This document shows positions 1 to 8,444 of a stretch of 20,032 nucleotides of DNA, piece by piece. The notes below the pieces were generated by a model. That model searched no databases, was not told where the DNA came from, and worked only from the letters and a program-made list of their open reading frames with translations. Position 1 is the stretch's first letter, and each line of letters starts with the position of its first letter. The translations under genes were made by a program, and so were the position numbers. Source of the DNA: JBKHDT01 sp046541195 (GTDB lineage Bacteria; Pseudomonadota; Gammaproteobacteria; Halothiobacillales; Halothiobacillaceae); assembly GCA_046541195.1 (NCBI GenBank), contig JBKHDT010000043.1, positions 1 through 20,032 on the forward strand, written 5' to 3'.

Positions 1-2384
1 ATGGCCGGCAGGGGCGCTTCGTAGCGTTCTTCAAGCTCGCGCACCCGGCCGGCGAGCTGGTTGGTGATGCGCTCCACTTCGGATTCGATGGCGGTGCGGA
101 TGTCGGCCAGCCATTTGTCGTCCACGGCGAGCTGCTTGATCTCGTCCTCGGTGAGCTGGCCGTAGCGGGCCAGCACGGCCTGGTCGAGTTCGGCCTGGGC
201 CTCCTTGACGGCCTTTTTGGCGTCGGCCTCGGCGTCCATGAGCTTCTTGCATTGCTTGAGGGCGGCGATTTCCTCCTCGCTGTCGGGCTCGCCTTTGAGG
301 GCTTTGAGGCGTTTGGGGATCTCGGTCTTGGTGACCTTGCCCTTGTCGTTCTTGACCTCACTCAAGGGATCTTCCTCGCCGTCCTGCTCCTCGATGAACT
401 CCTCCAGCTCGCGGGTGGCGGTTTCCTGTTCGGCCTGGAGTGCTTCGAGGCGGGCCTGCTGGTCGGCGAAGTATCGGGCGATGACCAATCCGGGCGGAAT
501 CAGGTCCAGCTTGTATTTCTTCGCCTTGCGGCCGCCGCCGACGGTCAGGTCCGGCTCTTCCTTGATCTTGCGTTCCTTGTTGTCGATCACGCCGCGCGGC
601 CGGGCGGCCTCGGTCCAGCCCTCGACGGCGATCAGGTGGACATCGTCCTGCATCACATCGGCCCAGTAGTCCATCAGGCGCTGGTAGACGGCGTAGCGAT
701 CCAGCAGGGGCACCTCGGCAAAGCGCTGGAGCAAGTCCTCGGACAGGCCGTGGATCACGTCCCGGGGCTTGGTGCCTGCTTGCAGGGCATGCAGGGCCGG
801 GCGGTGGGCCGCCTGCCAGACGTCGATGACGCCGCGGACCCGCCCGGCGAAGGCCTGGAAGGCGGGGTGGTTCAAGACGGTGGGCTTGACCTCGCGGGTT
901 TCGACCTTTGCTTCCAGGTAGCCGGGCCGGCCGGTGTCGCCAAACAGTGTCGCGCGCAAGCCGGGCAGCACGGACCAGTAGGGTTCCAGCGCGTCCACGT
1001 CGCGCTTGGGGATGCCGCCGTTCAGGTGCGCGTAGAGGTCGTGCTGGTCCTCGGCCTCGGCGCTGTCGATATAGCGCGGGATATTGAGGTTGTAGTCGTT
1101 GGCATCCGAGGCGATCTCGGCCAGGGGCACACGCCGGGAATAGCCGGGCAGTTCGCGCTGGTGGTTGAACACATCGACGATCTTGTGGATATCCCGCGAG
1201 CGCAGGCGGTTTTTATTGCCGTCCTTCATGAACTCGCGGCTGGCATCGACCATAAAGACATGTTCGCGGCTGCCGGCGCCGGCCTTGTCGATGACCAGGA
1301 TGCAGGCCGGGATGCCGGTGCCGTAGAACAGGTTGGCCGGCAGGCCAATGACGCCCTTGATCAGGCCGCGCCGGACGAGATTGCGGCGGATGTCGGCCTC
1401 CTTGTTGCCGCGGAACAGCACGCCGTGGGGCAGGATAATGGCGCCCTTGCCGGTGGACTTGAGCGACTTGATCAGGTGCAGCAAAAAGGCGTAGTCGCCG
1501 TTCTTGGCCGGCGGGATGCCAAACTCGAAGCGGCCGAATTCGTCGTTGGCCGGGTCCAGGCCGTTGGTCCAGGACTTGGCGGAAAACGGTGGATTGGCAA
1601 CGGCGTAGTCGAAGGCCTTGAGGCCGCCGTCCCCAGATCTTGACGAGTCCTTGAAATACGGGGCCGACAGGGTGTTGCCACGCCACAGTTCGGCGGTCGG
1701 GTAGTCGTGCAGGATCATGTTCATTTTCGCCAGCGCCCAGGTGGCGTTGTCGTTTTCCTGGCCGTAGATGCTCATGCCCTGCGGGGCTTCGTAGGCCGCG
1801 CGCAGCAACAGGGAACCCGATCCACATGTCGGGTCATAGACGGTTTCGTCCGGCCGCGTGTCCGGGCCAATGCCCACCACCTGGGCGATTACCCGCGAGA
1901 CTTCGCCGGGAGTATAGAACTGTCCCTTGCTCTTGCCGGACTCGCTGGCGAAGTGGCGCATCAGGTATTCGTAGGCGTCGCCCAGCAGGTCGTCGCCGTC
2001 GGCTCGGTTGGCGCCCAGGTCGAGCTGGTCGAAGATGGCCACCAGCTTGGAGAGCCGGTCCTGCATGTCCTTGCCGGAGCCGAGCTTGGTCTCGTCGTTG
2101 AAGTCCGCCTGGTCGATGACGCCCTTCAGATCGTTGGCCTCGGCCAGCCGGCCGATGATCTTGTTGATCTTGTCGCCGATCTCCTTGTCGCCCTTGAGCG
2201 CCACCATGTCGGCGAAGCTGCCGCCCTCGGGGACCTCGATGAGCGAGTCCTTCTTGTCGCTGACGTACTTCATGAACAGCAGCGTCAGCACGTAGTCCTT
2301 GTACTGCGAGGCGTCCATGCCGCCGCGCAGCTCGTCGCAGGATTGCCAGAGGGAGCTGTACAGTTGCGATTTCTTGATTGCCAT
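1..2384 (-). CDS. hsdM: Type I restriction-modification DNA methyltransferase subunit HsdM, long form, 3' end cut by window edge
   Basis: HsdM is the N6-adenine methyltransferase and modification subunit of a type I R-M complex, working with the specificity subunit HsdS and, for cleavage, HsdR. The frame reads without a stop from ATG 2384 to the left edge, giving 794 codons. The N-terminus (MAIKKSQLYSSLWQSCDELR) is the helical HsdM_N domain. The SAM-binding motif I DPTCGSG is at residues 184-190 and the catalytic motif IV NPPF at 264-267. The rest of the N6_Mtase domain follows, including GNKEADIRRNLV. The region from about residue 620 onward is charged, probably coiled-coil. The long family members are roughly 800 residues (from memory), so I infer only a few tens of residues are missing. 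An AGGA lies 13 bases before the ATG, a little far. No frameshift is seen. hsdS and hsdR are expected beyond the left edge, which is inference. The identification is firm. Confidence 0.93.
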   Translation of the reverse strand, partial: MAIKKSQLYSSLWQSCDELRGGMDASQYKDYVLTLLFMKYVSDKKDSLIEVPEGGSFADMVALKGDKEIGDKINKIIGRLAEANDLKGVIDQADFNDETKLGSGKDMQDRLSKLVAIFDQLDLGANRADGDDLLGDAYEYLMRHFASESGKSKGQFYTPGEVSRVIAQVVGIGPDTRPDETVYDPTCGSGSLLLRAAYEAPQGMSIYGQENDNATWALAKMNMILHDYPTAELWRGNTLSAPYFKDSSRSGDGGLKAFDYAVANPPFSAKSWTNGLDPANDEFGRFEFGIPPAKNGDYAFLLHLIKSLKSTGKGAIILPHGVLFRGNKEADIRRNLVRRGLIKGVIGLPANLFYGTGIPACILVIDKAGAGSREHVFMVDASREFMKDGNKNRLRSRDIHKIVDVFNHQRELPGYSRRVPLAEIASDANDYNLNIPRYIDSAEAEDQHDLYAHLNGGIPKRDVDALEPYWSVLPGLRATLFGDTGRPGYLEAKVETREVKPTVLNHPAFQAFAGRVRGVIDVWQAAHRPALHALQAGTKPRDVIHGLSEDLLQRFAEVPLLDRYAVYQRLMDYWADVMQDDVHLIAVEGWTEAARPRGVIDNKERKIKEEPDLTVGGGRKAKKYKLDLIPPGLVIARYFADQQARLEALQAEQETATRELEEFIEEQDGEEDPLSEVKNDKGKVTKTEIPKRLKALKGEPDSEEEIAALKQCKKLMDAEADAKKAVKEAQAELDQAVLARYGQLTEDEIKQLAVDDKWLADIRTAIESEVERITNQLAGRVRELEERYEAPLPA

Positions 2385-2724
2385 ATGTGTAACCGTGTCC
2401 TGTTTGCGCGTTTTGAAGTGATGACGTTTGCGTATCACGTTGTGGCAAGCCGACCTGCGCGGCACACCGTTTGAAATCAGCTCATGAGCCGACCCGCCTG
2501 CGCTGCCTATGCAAACTCTGCACAAAGCCATCCATGGCTTGCGCCATGGTGCGGCAGGGCATCCATGCCCTGCACGGGAAGGTCTGCATTCGTGCAGACC
2601 TTCCCTATGGAAACGCCGCTTGCCCCAATTCTGAATATTTGCCTGGGTGCTTGTTTTACCCGGATATTGCGCATGAGCAAAAATAAGCCGGTTTGGGCGC
2701 AGAGCGCAACTTTGGCGCGATGAC
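2385..2724. other. 340-base non-coding gap with several inverted repeats
   Basis: This gap separates the 5' end of hsdM from the 3' end of the UPF0104-type gene. I see no credible gene in it. It contains a chain of palindromes at 2525-2605 (listed separately). It also contains an imperfect long hairpin at about 2634-2668, pairing AATAT with ATATT and GGGT with ACCC. The 2607-2700 part is visibly more AT-rich than its neighbours. The hsdM promoter should lie here, but no clear -35/-10 pair stands out. The gap may also hold the terminator of the membrane-protein gene; no hairpin is followed by a convincing T-tract on the minus strand. Confidence 0.6.
2525..2605. repeat. Cluster of tandem short palindromes with a CCATGG/CATCCATG core
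   Basis: Three inverted repeats follow one another. The first has arms AAGCCAT and ATGGCTT around CC (2525-2540). The second has arms GCAGGGCAT and ATGCCCTGC around CC (2554-2573). The third has perfect 13-base arms GGGAAGGTCTGCA and TGCAGACCTTCCC around a TTCG loop (2576-2605). A near-palindrome GCGCCATGGTGC (2541-2552) sits between the first two. The first two share the core CATCCATG, so the array looks like related units rather than chance. The TTCG tetraloop in the third would make a very stable RNA hairpin. It resembles REP-like extragenic palindromes, which is inference. No transposase is nearby. Confidence 0.7.
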
Positions 2725-3675
2725 TCACTGGCGGGGGCTGACCGGGATCAGCCATGCCAGCACCCCGGCCAACAGGGACGAGGCCAGCAGGAACAGATGC
2801 AGGTTGATCGCGGCGACGGCGACCGCCTCGGCATGCAGGCCGAAGGGCGTCAGCGCGGCGATCACGCCGGCCTCGTAGGTGCCGAATCCGCCGGGGGCGT
2901 GAATGGGCAGGACGGTGGTCAGATCGCCGGCGATGGCGCCAAGCCAGGCGGCACCCGGGGGCATCGGCAGCAGGGCCTGCAGTACCCAGGCCAGGCCCGC
3001 CAGCTTGACGAGCCAGTTGGCCCAGGTCCACACAAAGGCGCGCGCCAGCGGGCCCCGGCTATGGGGTAGCGATTCAAGCGCGGTGCGCAGCTTTTCGGTC
3101 AGGCGCCCTGCCCGGCCTTGCAGACGGGCCAGCAAGGGGGCACGTAGCCAGTAAACCAGCAGGGGCACCGGCAGGCTGGCGATCCAGATTGGCCAGAACC
3201 AGGCCGGGGCGTCCAGCCCGAGCAGCAGGGCGGCCGCGGCCAGCGCCAGGATGGCATGCAGATCCAGCAGCCGGAACCAGAGCAGCACGGAAACCGACCG
3301 GGCCGGACGGATGGCGAAGTAGCGCTGCATCAGGACCGGAAAGCTGATTTCTCCGGCACGCATGGGCAGCAGGTTGTTCATCAGGTTGTGCAGGGTGGCC
3401 AGCCGAAAGGTAGGCAGGAAGCGCCCGGCCAGCTCATCCCGAAAGTAATCGCGCACCCGCCAGGCGCGCAGCCAGTAGCTGGCGACCAGCAGCGCCATGG
3501 CGACCAGAATCTGGCCGATGTCGAGCGTCGTCCAGGGCGCCAGCAGCGTCGACCAGCCGAGCCACCACTCGACGCCGACCACAAACCCCGCCAGGATCCC
3601 CCAGGAGATCAGCTGTCCGCGGATGCGCTGGGCGGTGCTGCGTTGACCGGACGGAGTGTGCGGACTGTCGTTCAT
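2725..3675 (-). CDS. UPF0104 / lysylphosphatidylglycerol-synthase-type transmembrane protein
   Basis: This is a 316-residue inner-membrane protein of the family that includes the flippase half of MprF, YbhN and related proteins (PF03706). A hydrophobic profile suggests about seven or eight membrane helices, starting near residues 20-40. Two family hallmarks are visible: LHNLMNNLLPMRAGEISFP in the first half and LPIHAPGGFGTYEAG near the C-terminus. There is no MprF catalytic domain, so lysine transfer to lipid is not expected. A lipid or polyprenyl-lipid transport role is a family-level guess. The frame stays open upstream to 3771, but that would overlap holC. ATG 3675 gives a normal cytoplasmic tail before the first helix, although its Shine-Dalgarno is weak. 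It is transcribed divergently from holC, from an 82-base gap. The substrate is unknown. Confidence 0.85.
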   Translation of the reverse strand: MNDSPHTPSGQRSTAQRIRGQLISWGILAGFVVGVEWWLGWSTLLAPWTTLDIGQILVAMALLVASYWLRAWRVRDYFRDELAGRFLPTFRLATLHNLMNNLLPMRAGEISFPVLMQRYFAIRPARSVSVLLWFRLLDLHAILALAAAALLLGLDAPAWFWPIWIASLPVPLLVYWLRAPLLARLQGRAGRLTEKLRTALESLPHSRGPLARAFVWTWANWLVKLAGLAWVLQALLPMPPGAAWLGAIAGDLTTVLPIHAPGGFGTYEAGVIAALTPFGLHAEAVAVAAINLHLFLLASSLLAGVLAWLIPVSPRQ

Positions 3676-3685
3676 CGGCCGGTGA

Positions 3686-3714
3686 TTGGGTCGAGGGGGC
3701 TTGACGCATATACT
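3686..3714 (+). promoter_or_regulatory. Candidate sigma70 promoter for holC-valS
   Basis: TTGGGT (3686-3691) is followed by a 17-base spacer and TATACT (3709-3714). The -10 matches the TATAAT consensus at five of six positions and the -35 at three of six. Transcription would start near 3720, about 38 bases before the holC ATG. The same AT-rich patch (ATAGTATATG on the other strand) could also serve the divergent membrane-protein gene. Confidence 0.5.
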
Positions 3715-3757
3715 ATCGGGCCTTGCACGACAGCCGGTAACGGAAGCGCACGCCGAG

Positions 3758-4174
3758 ATGACCATCGCCACCTTTCACATTGTCGAGCACGACACGTCCG
3801 AAGCGCCCTGGCTTGTAGTCTGCCAGATCTGCGAGCAGTGGGTGGATGCGCCCGAGCGGACCTGGGTCTGGTGCCCGGATGAAGGTATCGCCGATCACCT
3901 GGACGACCTGCTGTGGGGTTTTCGCGAGGATGCGTTCGTGCCCCACAGCCTGGACCCGGAGGAGGACGCCCCGATCACGCTGGGCGCCGACGCGCCACCG
4001 GAAGGCTTTCAGCGGCTGATCAACCTGTCGGGGAACGTGCCCGCCGATCCGCAACGCTTTCAGGAGATTGCGGAGGTGGTCGCCGCGGACGAGACGCAGC
4101 GAACCGCCGCGCGGGCGCGCTGGAAAGCCTACAAGCAGGCCGGCGTGACGCTGAAGCACCAGCCGGTAGCCTGA
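3758..4174 (+). CDS. holC: DNA polymerase III chi subunit
   Basis: HolC (chi) bridges the clamp-loader subunit psi (HolD) and single-stranded DNA-binding protein at the replication fork. The product is 138 residues, slightly shorter than the 147 of E. coli. It shows the family pattern in order: FHIVEHD near the N-terminus, a cysteine-containing helix (VVCQICEQW), WCPDEGIADHLDDLLWGF, then FVPHSL, then PPEGFQRLINLSG and a C-terminal R..WKAYKQAG segment. The frame continues upstream to 3686, but ATG 3758 starts exactly at the conserved MTIATFHIV beginning and lies sensibly downstream of the candidate promoter. It precedes valS by 165 bases, the usual gammaproteobacterial order. The usual upstream neighbour pepA is absent. 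Identification is strong because sequence and context agree. Confidence 0.9.
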   Translation: MTIATFHIVEHDTSEAPWLVVCQICEQWVDAPERTWVWCPDEGIADHLDDLLWGFREDAFVPHSLDPEEDAPITLGADAPPEGFQRLINLSGNVPADPQRFQEIAEVVAADETQRTAARARWKAYKQAGVTLKHQPVA

Positions 4175-4339
4175 ATGCCCGCGTGACCGACCGCCTCCGG
4201 CAACGGTGAACGTGCAGGACCGCGCCGGCTGGATTGCCGACCTGCAATTTCAGCATGCCGGCTGATCCTCGAACCACTGGACAAGCGACTGCTGCCCCGC
4301 CTTTCGGCCGCGGCGCAAACCGACAAGAAAGCGATCTCA

Positions 4340-7225
4340 ATGGAAAAGACCTACTCGCCCGCCGATATCGAATCCACCTGCTACGAGAAGTGGGAGGCCA
4401 GCAATCACTTCGCGCCCAGCGGGGATGGCCCGGCCTACGCGATCATGTTGCCGCCGCCGAACGTCACCGGCCGCCTGCACATGGGCCACGCCTTCCAGGA
4501 CACCCTGATGGATGCACTGACCCGCTACCACCGCATGAAGGGTGATCGCACCCTGTGGCAGCCGGGCACCGACCACGCGGGCATCGCGACCCAGATGGTC
4601 GTCGAGCGCGAGCTCAATGCCGAGGGCAAGACCCGGCACGACCTTGGCCGAAAAGCGTTTCTGGAAAGAGTCTGGGCCTGGAAGGAGCGCTCCGGCGGCC
4701 TGATTACCGAGCAGATGCGCCGGCTGGGCACCTCCTGCGACTGGACCCGCGAGCGCTTCACCATGGACGAGGGGCTGTCGGAGTCGGTCAAGGAAGTCTT
4801 CGTGCGCCTGTACGAGGACGGCCTGATCTACCGCGGCAAGCGGCTGGTGAACTGGGACCCGATCCTGCACACCGCGGTTTCGGACCTGGAGGTCATCAGC
4901 GAGGAGGAAACCGGCCACCTGTGGCACCTGCGCTATCCGCTGAGCGATGGCAGCGGTCATCTGGTGGTGGCGACCACCCGCCCGGAGACCATGCTGGGCG
5001 ATACCGCCGTGGCGGTGCACCCGGAAGACGAGCGCTACAGGCACCTGATCGGCAAGACCCTGACCCTGCCGCTGGTCGGCCGCGAGATCCCGATCATTGC
5101 CGATGATTATGTCGAAAAGGACTTCGGCTCCGGCTGCGTGAAGATCACCCCGGCGCATGATTTCAACGACTACGCCATCGGCCAGCGCCACGGCCTGCCG
5201 ATGATCAACGTGCTGACCATCGATGCGCGCATCCGCCTGACCGGCGAGGTCACCCTCGCCGGCGGCGCACATGACGCTATCGCCGACAATGCGACCATTC
5301 CGGACAACTACCGGGGGTTGGACCGTTACGAGGCCCGCGACCGGATCATCCACGACCTGAAGATGCAGGAGCTCCTGGAGCGCATTGACGATCACAAGCT
5401 GATGGTGCCGCGCGGCGACCGGACCGGCGCGGTCATCGAACCCTTCCTGACCGACCAGTGGTTCGTGGACCTGACCCGCAAGACCCAGGACGACGGTCGC
5501 CCCGGCGGCTGGACCGCGATCACCGAGCCGGCGCTGAACGCGGTGCACGGCGGGGAGGTCAGGTTCGTGCCCGAGAACTGGTCGAACACCTATTATCAGT
5601 GGCTTGAGAACATCCAGGACTGGTGCATCAGCCGCCAGATCTGGTGGGGCCACCGGATTCCGGCGTGGTACGACGAGCATGGCAACGTGTACGTGGCCCG
5701 CGACGAGGCCGAGGCCCGTTCCCGATACGGCCTGGCCGATGACCTGGCGCTGCGGCAGGACGAGGACGTGCTCGACACCTGGTTTTCCTCCGCGCTGTGG
5801 CCGTTTTCGACCCTCGGCTGGCCGGAGCAGACCCCGGAGCTCAAGACGTTTTATCCCTCCTCGGTGCTGGTCACCGGCTTTGACATCATCTTTTTCTGGG
5901 TCGCCCGGATGGTGATGATGGGCCTGTACTTCGGTCGGGACGTGCCCTTCCGCGAGGTGTACGTCACCGGCCTGATCCGCGACGCGCAGGGCCAGAAGAT
6001 GTCCAAGTCCAAGGGCAACGTGCTGGACCCGATCGACCTGATCGACGGCATTTCGCTGGAAGATCTGCTGAAAAAGCGCACCGGGCACCTGATGCAGCCG
6101 CAGATGGCCAAGGCCATCCGCAAGGCCACCGAGCAGGAATTCCCCGAGGGCATTCCTGCCTTCGGCACCGACGCGCTGCGCTTCACCCTCGCGGCGCTGG
6201 CCTCCAATGGCCGCGACATCAAGTTCGACCTCGGTCGCATCGAGGGCTACCGCAATTTCTGCAACAAGCTGTGGAATGCCAGCCGTTATGTGCTGATGCA
6301 GACCGAGGGCGAGGATTGCGGCACCGACGGTCACGAGGCTCAGGTCACGCTGGACGCGGCCGACCGCTGGATCATCAGCCGGCTGCAACAGGTCGAGGCC
6401 GAGGTGGTGCGTCACTTTGATGGCTATCGCTTCGACCTGGCCGCCCAGGCGCTCTACGAGTTCACCTGGAACGAGTACTGCGACTGGTACCTGGAGCTGT
6501 CCAAGCCCGCGCTCAAGCACGGTGACGAGGCTGCCCAGCGGGGCACCCGCCGCACGCTCGTCCAGGTGCTCGAAACCCTGCTGCGCCTGATGCACCCGAT
6601 CATGCCGTTCATTACCGAGGCGATCTGGCAGCGGGTCGCACCGCTGGCCGGCAGGTTGCCTGCAGGCAAGGCGGCGGATGGTGCGGAAGCGACCATCATG
6701 CTGCAACCGTTCCCGGTGGCCGACGAGGCGTGTCTCGACCCGGAAGCGACGGCGGACATCGAGTGGCTGAAAACCTTTCTGCTGGGCGTGCGGCGCATCC
6801 GCGCCGAGATGGATATCGCGCCCGGCAGGCCGCTGAATATTCTCGTCAGCCGGGCCAGCGAGCGTGACCGGGACCGCATCGGCCGATTCGGTGCGTACCT
6901 GGCCTTCCTGGGGCGCATCGAGCAGATCGAGGTGCTTGATGACGAGTCAACCGCCCCCGAGTCGGCCATCGCGCTGGTCGAGGACATGAAGGTACTGATC
7001 CCGCTGGCGGGCCTGATCGACAAGGAGGCCGAGCTGGCGCGCCTGGACAAGGAAATCGGCAAGCTCGAAAAGGAACTGGCCAAGGCCCGCGGCAAGCTGG
7101 CCAACCCGAACTTTACCGACAAGGCACCGGCCGCGGTCGTCGAACAGGAACGCGAGCGCGTCGAGCAGTTCGCCGCCGCCCTGGCGCAACTCCAGGCGCA
7201 ACGCGAACAGATCGGCCGCATTTGA
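4340..7225 (+). CDS. valS: Valyl-tRNA synthetase
   Basis: ValS is the cytoplasmic class I synthetase that charges tRNA-Val and edits misactivated threonine. It has 961 residues, close to the 951 of E. coli. The signature HIGH is present as HMGH at residues 47-50 after PPPNVTGRL. The CP1 editing domain follows, with TTRPET at 212-217. KMSKS is at 553-557. An anticodon-binding helical domain follows, and the C-terminal tRNA-arm coiled coil runs from about residue 894 to the end (DKEAELARLDKEIGKLEKEL). The ATG at 4340 has a purine-rich AAGAAAG upstream and starts the conserved MEKTYSP. The protein appears complete with no frame breaks. It probably shares the holC promoter, though the 165-base spacer could hold its own. 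A 7-bp perfect hairpin spans the stop codon (7215-7231). Confidence 0.98.
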   Translation: MEKTYSPADIESTCYEKWEASNHFAPSGDGPAYAIMLPPPNVTGRLHMGHAFQDTLMDALTRYHRMKGDRTLWQPGTDHAGIATQMVVERELNAEGKTRHDLGRKAFLERVWAWKERSGGLITEQMRRLGTSCDWTRERFTMDEGLSESVKEVFVRLYEDGLIYRGKRLVNWDPILHTAVSDLEVISEEETGHLWHLRYPLSDGSGHLVVATTRPETMLGDTAVAVHPEDERYRHLIGKTLTLPLVGREIPIIADDYVEKDFGSGCVKITPAHDFNDYAIGQRHGLPMINVLTIDARIRLTGEVTLAGGAHDAIADNATIPDNYRGLDRYEARDRIIHDLKMQELLERIDDHKLMVPRGDRTGAVIEPFLTDQWFVDLTRKTQDDGRPGGWTAITEPALNAVHGGEVRFVPENWSNTYYQWLENIQDWCISRQIWWGHRIPAWYDEHGNVYVARDEAEARSRYGLADDLALRQDEDVLDTWFSSALWPFSTLGWPEQTPELKTFYPSSVLVTGFDIIFFWVARMVMMGLYFGRDVPFREVYVTGLIRDAQGQKMSKSKGNVLDPIDLIDGISLEDLLKKRTGHLMQPQMAKAIRKATEQEFPEGIPAFGTDALRFTLAALASNGRDIKFDLGRIEGYRNFCNKLWNASRYVLMQTEGEDCGTDGHEAQVTLDAADRWIISRLQQVEAEVVRHFDGYRFDLAAQALYEFTWNEYCDWYLELSKPALKHGDEAAQRGTRRTLVQVLETLLRLMHPIMPFITEAIWQRVAPLAGRLPAGKAADGAEATIMLQPFPVADEACLDPEATADIEWLKTFLLGVRRIRAEMDIAPGRPLNILVSRASERDRDRIGRFGAYLAFLGRIEQIEVLDDESTAPESAIALVEDMKVLIPLAGLIDKEAELARLDKEIGKLEKELAKARGKLANPNFTDKAPAAVVEQERERVEQFAAALAQLQAQREQIGRI

Positions 7226-7454
7226 TGCGGCGGGGCGGTCGCCGGGCAGGTCCGGCGTTTCGCTTCAGGGCGTGTTCGAAGCAACTTTAGGGGCTCTTGG
7301 GGCAAGCGCGCCCCAGGGCGTCAACCGCACAGGCGGTTGAACACAAGCGTTTGAACTAGCGCAGGCCGCACGCGGACGCCCCGAGAGCAACGTCCTTGAA
7401 ACACCCCAGGGACGGGGTTTATCGAGGCACCCGGCGCGGGATTCGAGGCGCCCT
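7226..7454. other. Structured spacer after valS with several hairpins
   Basis: No gene is seen in these 229 bases. Inverted repeats are dense: TGGGGC/GCCCCA (7298-7315), TCAACCGC/GCGGTTGA with loop ACAG (7321-7340), GGACG/CGTCC (7373-7394) and ACCCC/GGGGT (7403-7418). An outer pair GTGTTC (7272-7277) and GAACAC (7339-7344) could close the first two into one folded domain; the last two bases of the inner hairpin compete with it. The spacer lies between the convergent 3' ends of valS and the ChaN-like gene, so termination is the simplest role. A small RNA or repeat element is possible. Confidence 0.5.
7403..7420 (+). terminator. Possible valS terminator
   Basis: The stem ACCCC/GGGGT with a six-base loop is followed by only three T residues before A. 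It is downstream of valS by about 180 bases and just before the convergent ChaN-like gene. The T-run is short, so intrinsic termination is uncertain. Confidence 0.3.
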
Positions 7455-8444
7455 TCAGTCGGCCTGCTTCAGGCGTTCGAGCTGCTTTTTCATCCGCTCG
7501 CAGGGATCCTCGGCATACTGGCGCGGGGTCAGCCAGGTCCAGTCATACCGGGCGGCCACTTCGCGATAGTCGTCAACTGCCTGCTTCTCCGGCAACACCG
7601 GCCGCATCCCGATACTGACCAGCTGCCAGTCCGGCTGCAGTTGGGGGAGCCAGTGGGCAATGCCGCGGTCGCGGCGCGCATGTTCGGCCCCGGTCATCAC
7701 CACGACGGGGAGTTGATCGGCCGTGGCCAGATTGGTGGCCATCACCGCGTCCCGAACCTGCTGGGCAGACACCATGGCGCGGGCGGTGTCCTGCCCGATG
7801 TGCCCACAGTGCGCCTTGATCACGTCCTCGGCCCAGGCATCCGTCACCGAGGAGGAAAACGGCGGCGCGCCCTTCATGGCCGTCTCCAGCAGTTCATCCT
7901 CCGGCAGCGCGGCCATGCCGCCGCGCATGATTGCCTGCGCGTCACGGCGCGAAAGGTTCAGGGGCAGAATCGGCAGATCATGGTCCAGCGCGTACTGGAC
8001 CAGCGGACGATAGGCGTCCCAGGGCCAGCCGCGCTCGCTGATCTGGAGCCGCTCTGCCAGCAGATCGGCATCCTGCTCGCCTTCGGCCCGGAATGCCTCG
8101 ATCGCTTCCCGGTCATCCCGGTCGAAGATCTCGAAGGCCAGGGTCGGCGTCTTGCCCTCAGCGCTCAGCCACTCGATGACCTGCAACTGGCGCCGGTGGT
8201 GATCCGGGTGCCCGTGCACCTCGCCCAGCAGGATCACCTTGGCATCCTGCACTCGGGCCGGGGCCGGCGCATCGATCGGGACCGCCGCCCCCCGTGCGTT
8301 CAGCCAGTCACCGACCCGGGGATGATCCCGATCATGTTCGGCCAGCCAGCTTGATTCTGCCATCGCGCCGGTGCAGCCGGCCAGCAGTGCCGCGGCAAGC
8401 AGTGCACTGGTCATTCTCCGGCCAGGTCGGGCCCGCATGTTCAT
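7455..8444 (-). CDS. ChaN/PhuW-like haem-binding-family lipoprotein (PF04187)
   Basis: This 329-residue protein has a lipoprotein signal: basic start, hydrophobic ALLAAALLAGC, lipobox cysteine at residue 24. It should therefore be lipid-anchored at the membrane. The body matches the ChaN family of the Tiki-like fold: LLGEVHGHPDHHRRQ (residues 72-86), LAFEIFDRDDREAI in the middle, and a late VVVMTGAEHARRDRGIAHWL motif. ChaN-family proteins have been linked to iron/haem use and some relatives to proteolysis, so haem binding here is a family-based suggestion. ATG 8444 is preceded by GGGAGA at good spacing; a second ATG two codons on is less well placed. No haem transporter gene is nearby. It is divergent from the efflux pair across 428 bases and convergent with valS. 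Confidence 0.85.
   Translation of the reverse strand: MNMRARPGRRMTSALLAAALLAGCTGAMAESSWLAEHDRDHPRVGDWLNARGAAVPIDAPAPARVQDAKVILLGEVHGHPDHHRRQLQVIEWLSAEGKTPTLAFEIFDRDDREAIEAFRAEGEQDADLLAERLQISERGWPWDAYRPLVQYALDHDLPILPLNLSRRDAQAIMRGGMAALPEDELLETAMKGAPPFSSSVTDAWAEDVIKAHCGHIGQDTARAMVSAQQVRDAVMATNLATADQLPVVVMTGAEHARRDRGIAHWLPQLQPDWQLVSIGMRPVLPEKQAVDDYREVAARYDWTWLTPRQYAEDPCERMKKQLERLKQAD

Noticed and set aside
252..1643. A 463-codon open frame on the plus strand opposite hsdM
   Set aside because: It is Val/Leu/Gly-rich shadow translation. The minus strand carries intact HsdM motifs across the same bases.
4206..4265. GTG-started 19-residue open frame between holC and valS
   Set aside because: It has no Shine-Dalgarno, is not enriched in valine codons as a leader would be, and has no following attenuator hairpin.
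4337..6706. A 789-codon open frame on the minus strand opposite valS
   Set aside because: It is a mirror of GC-rich valS codons, with no recognisable domain. valS is complete and certain on the plus strand.
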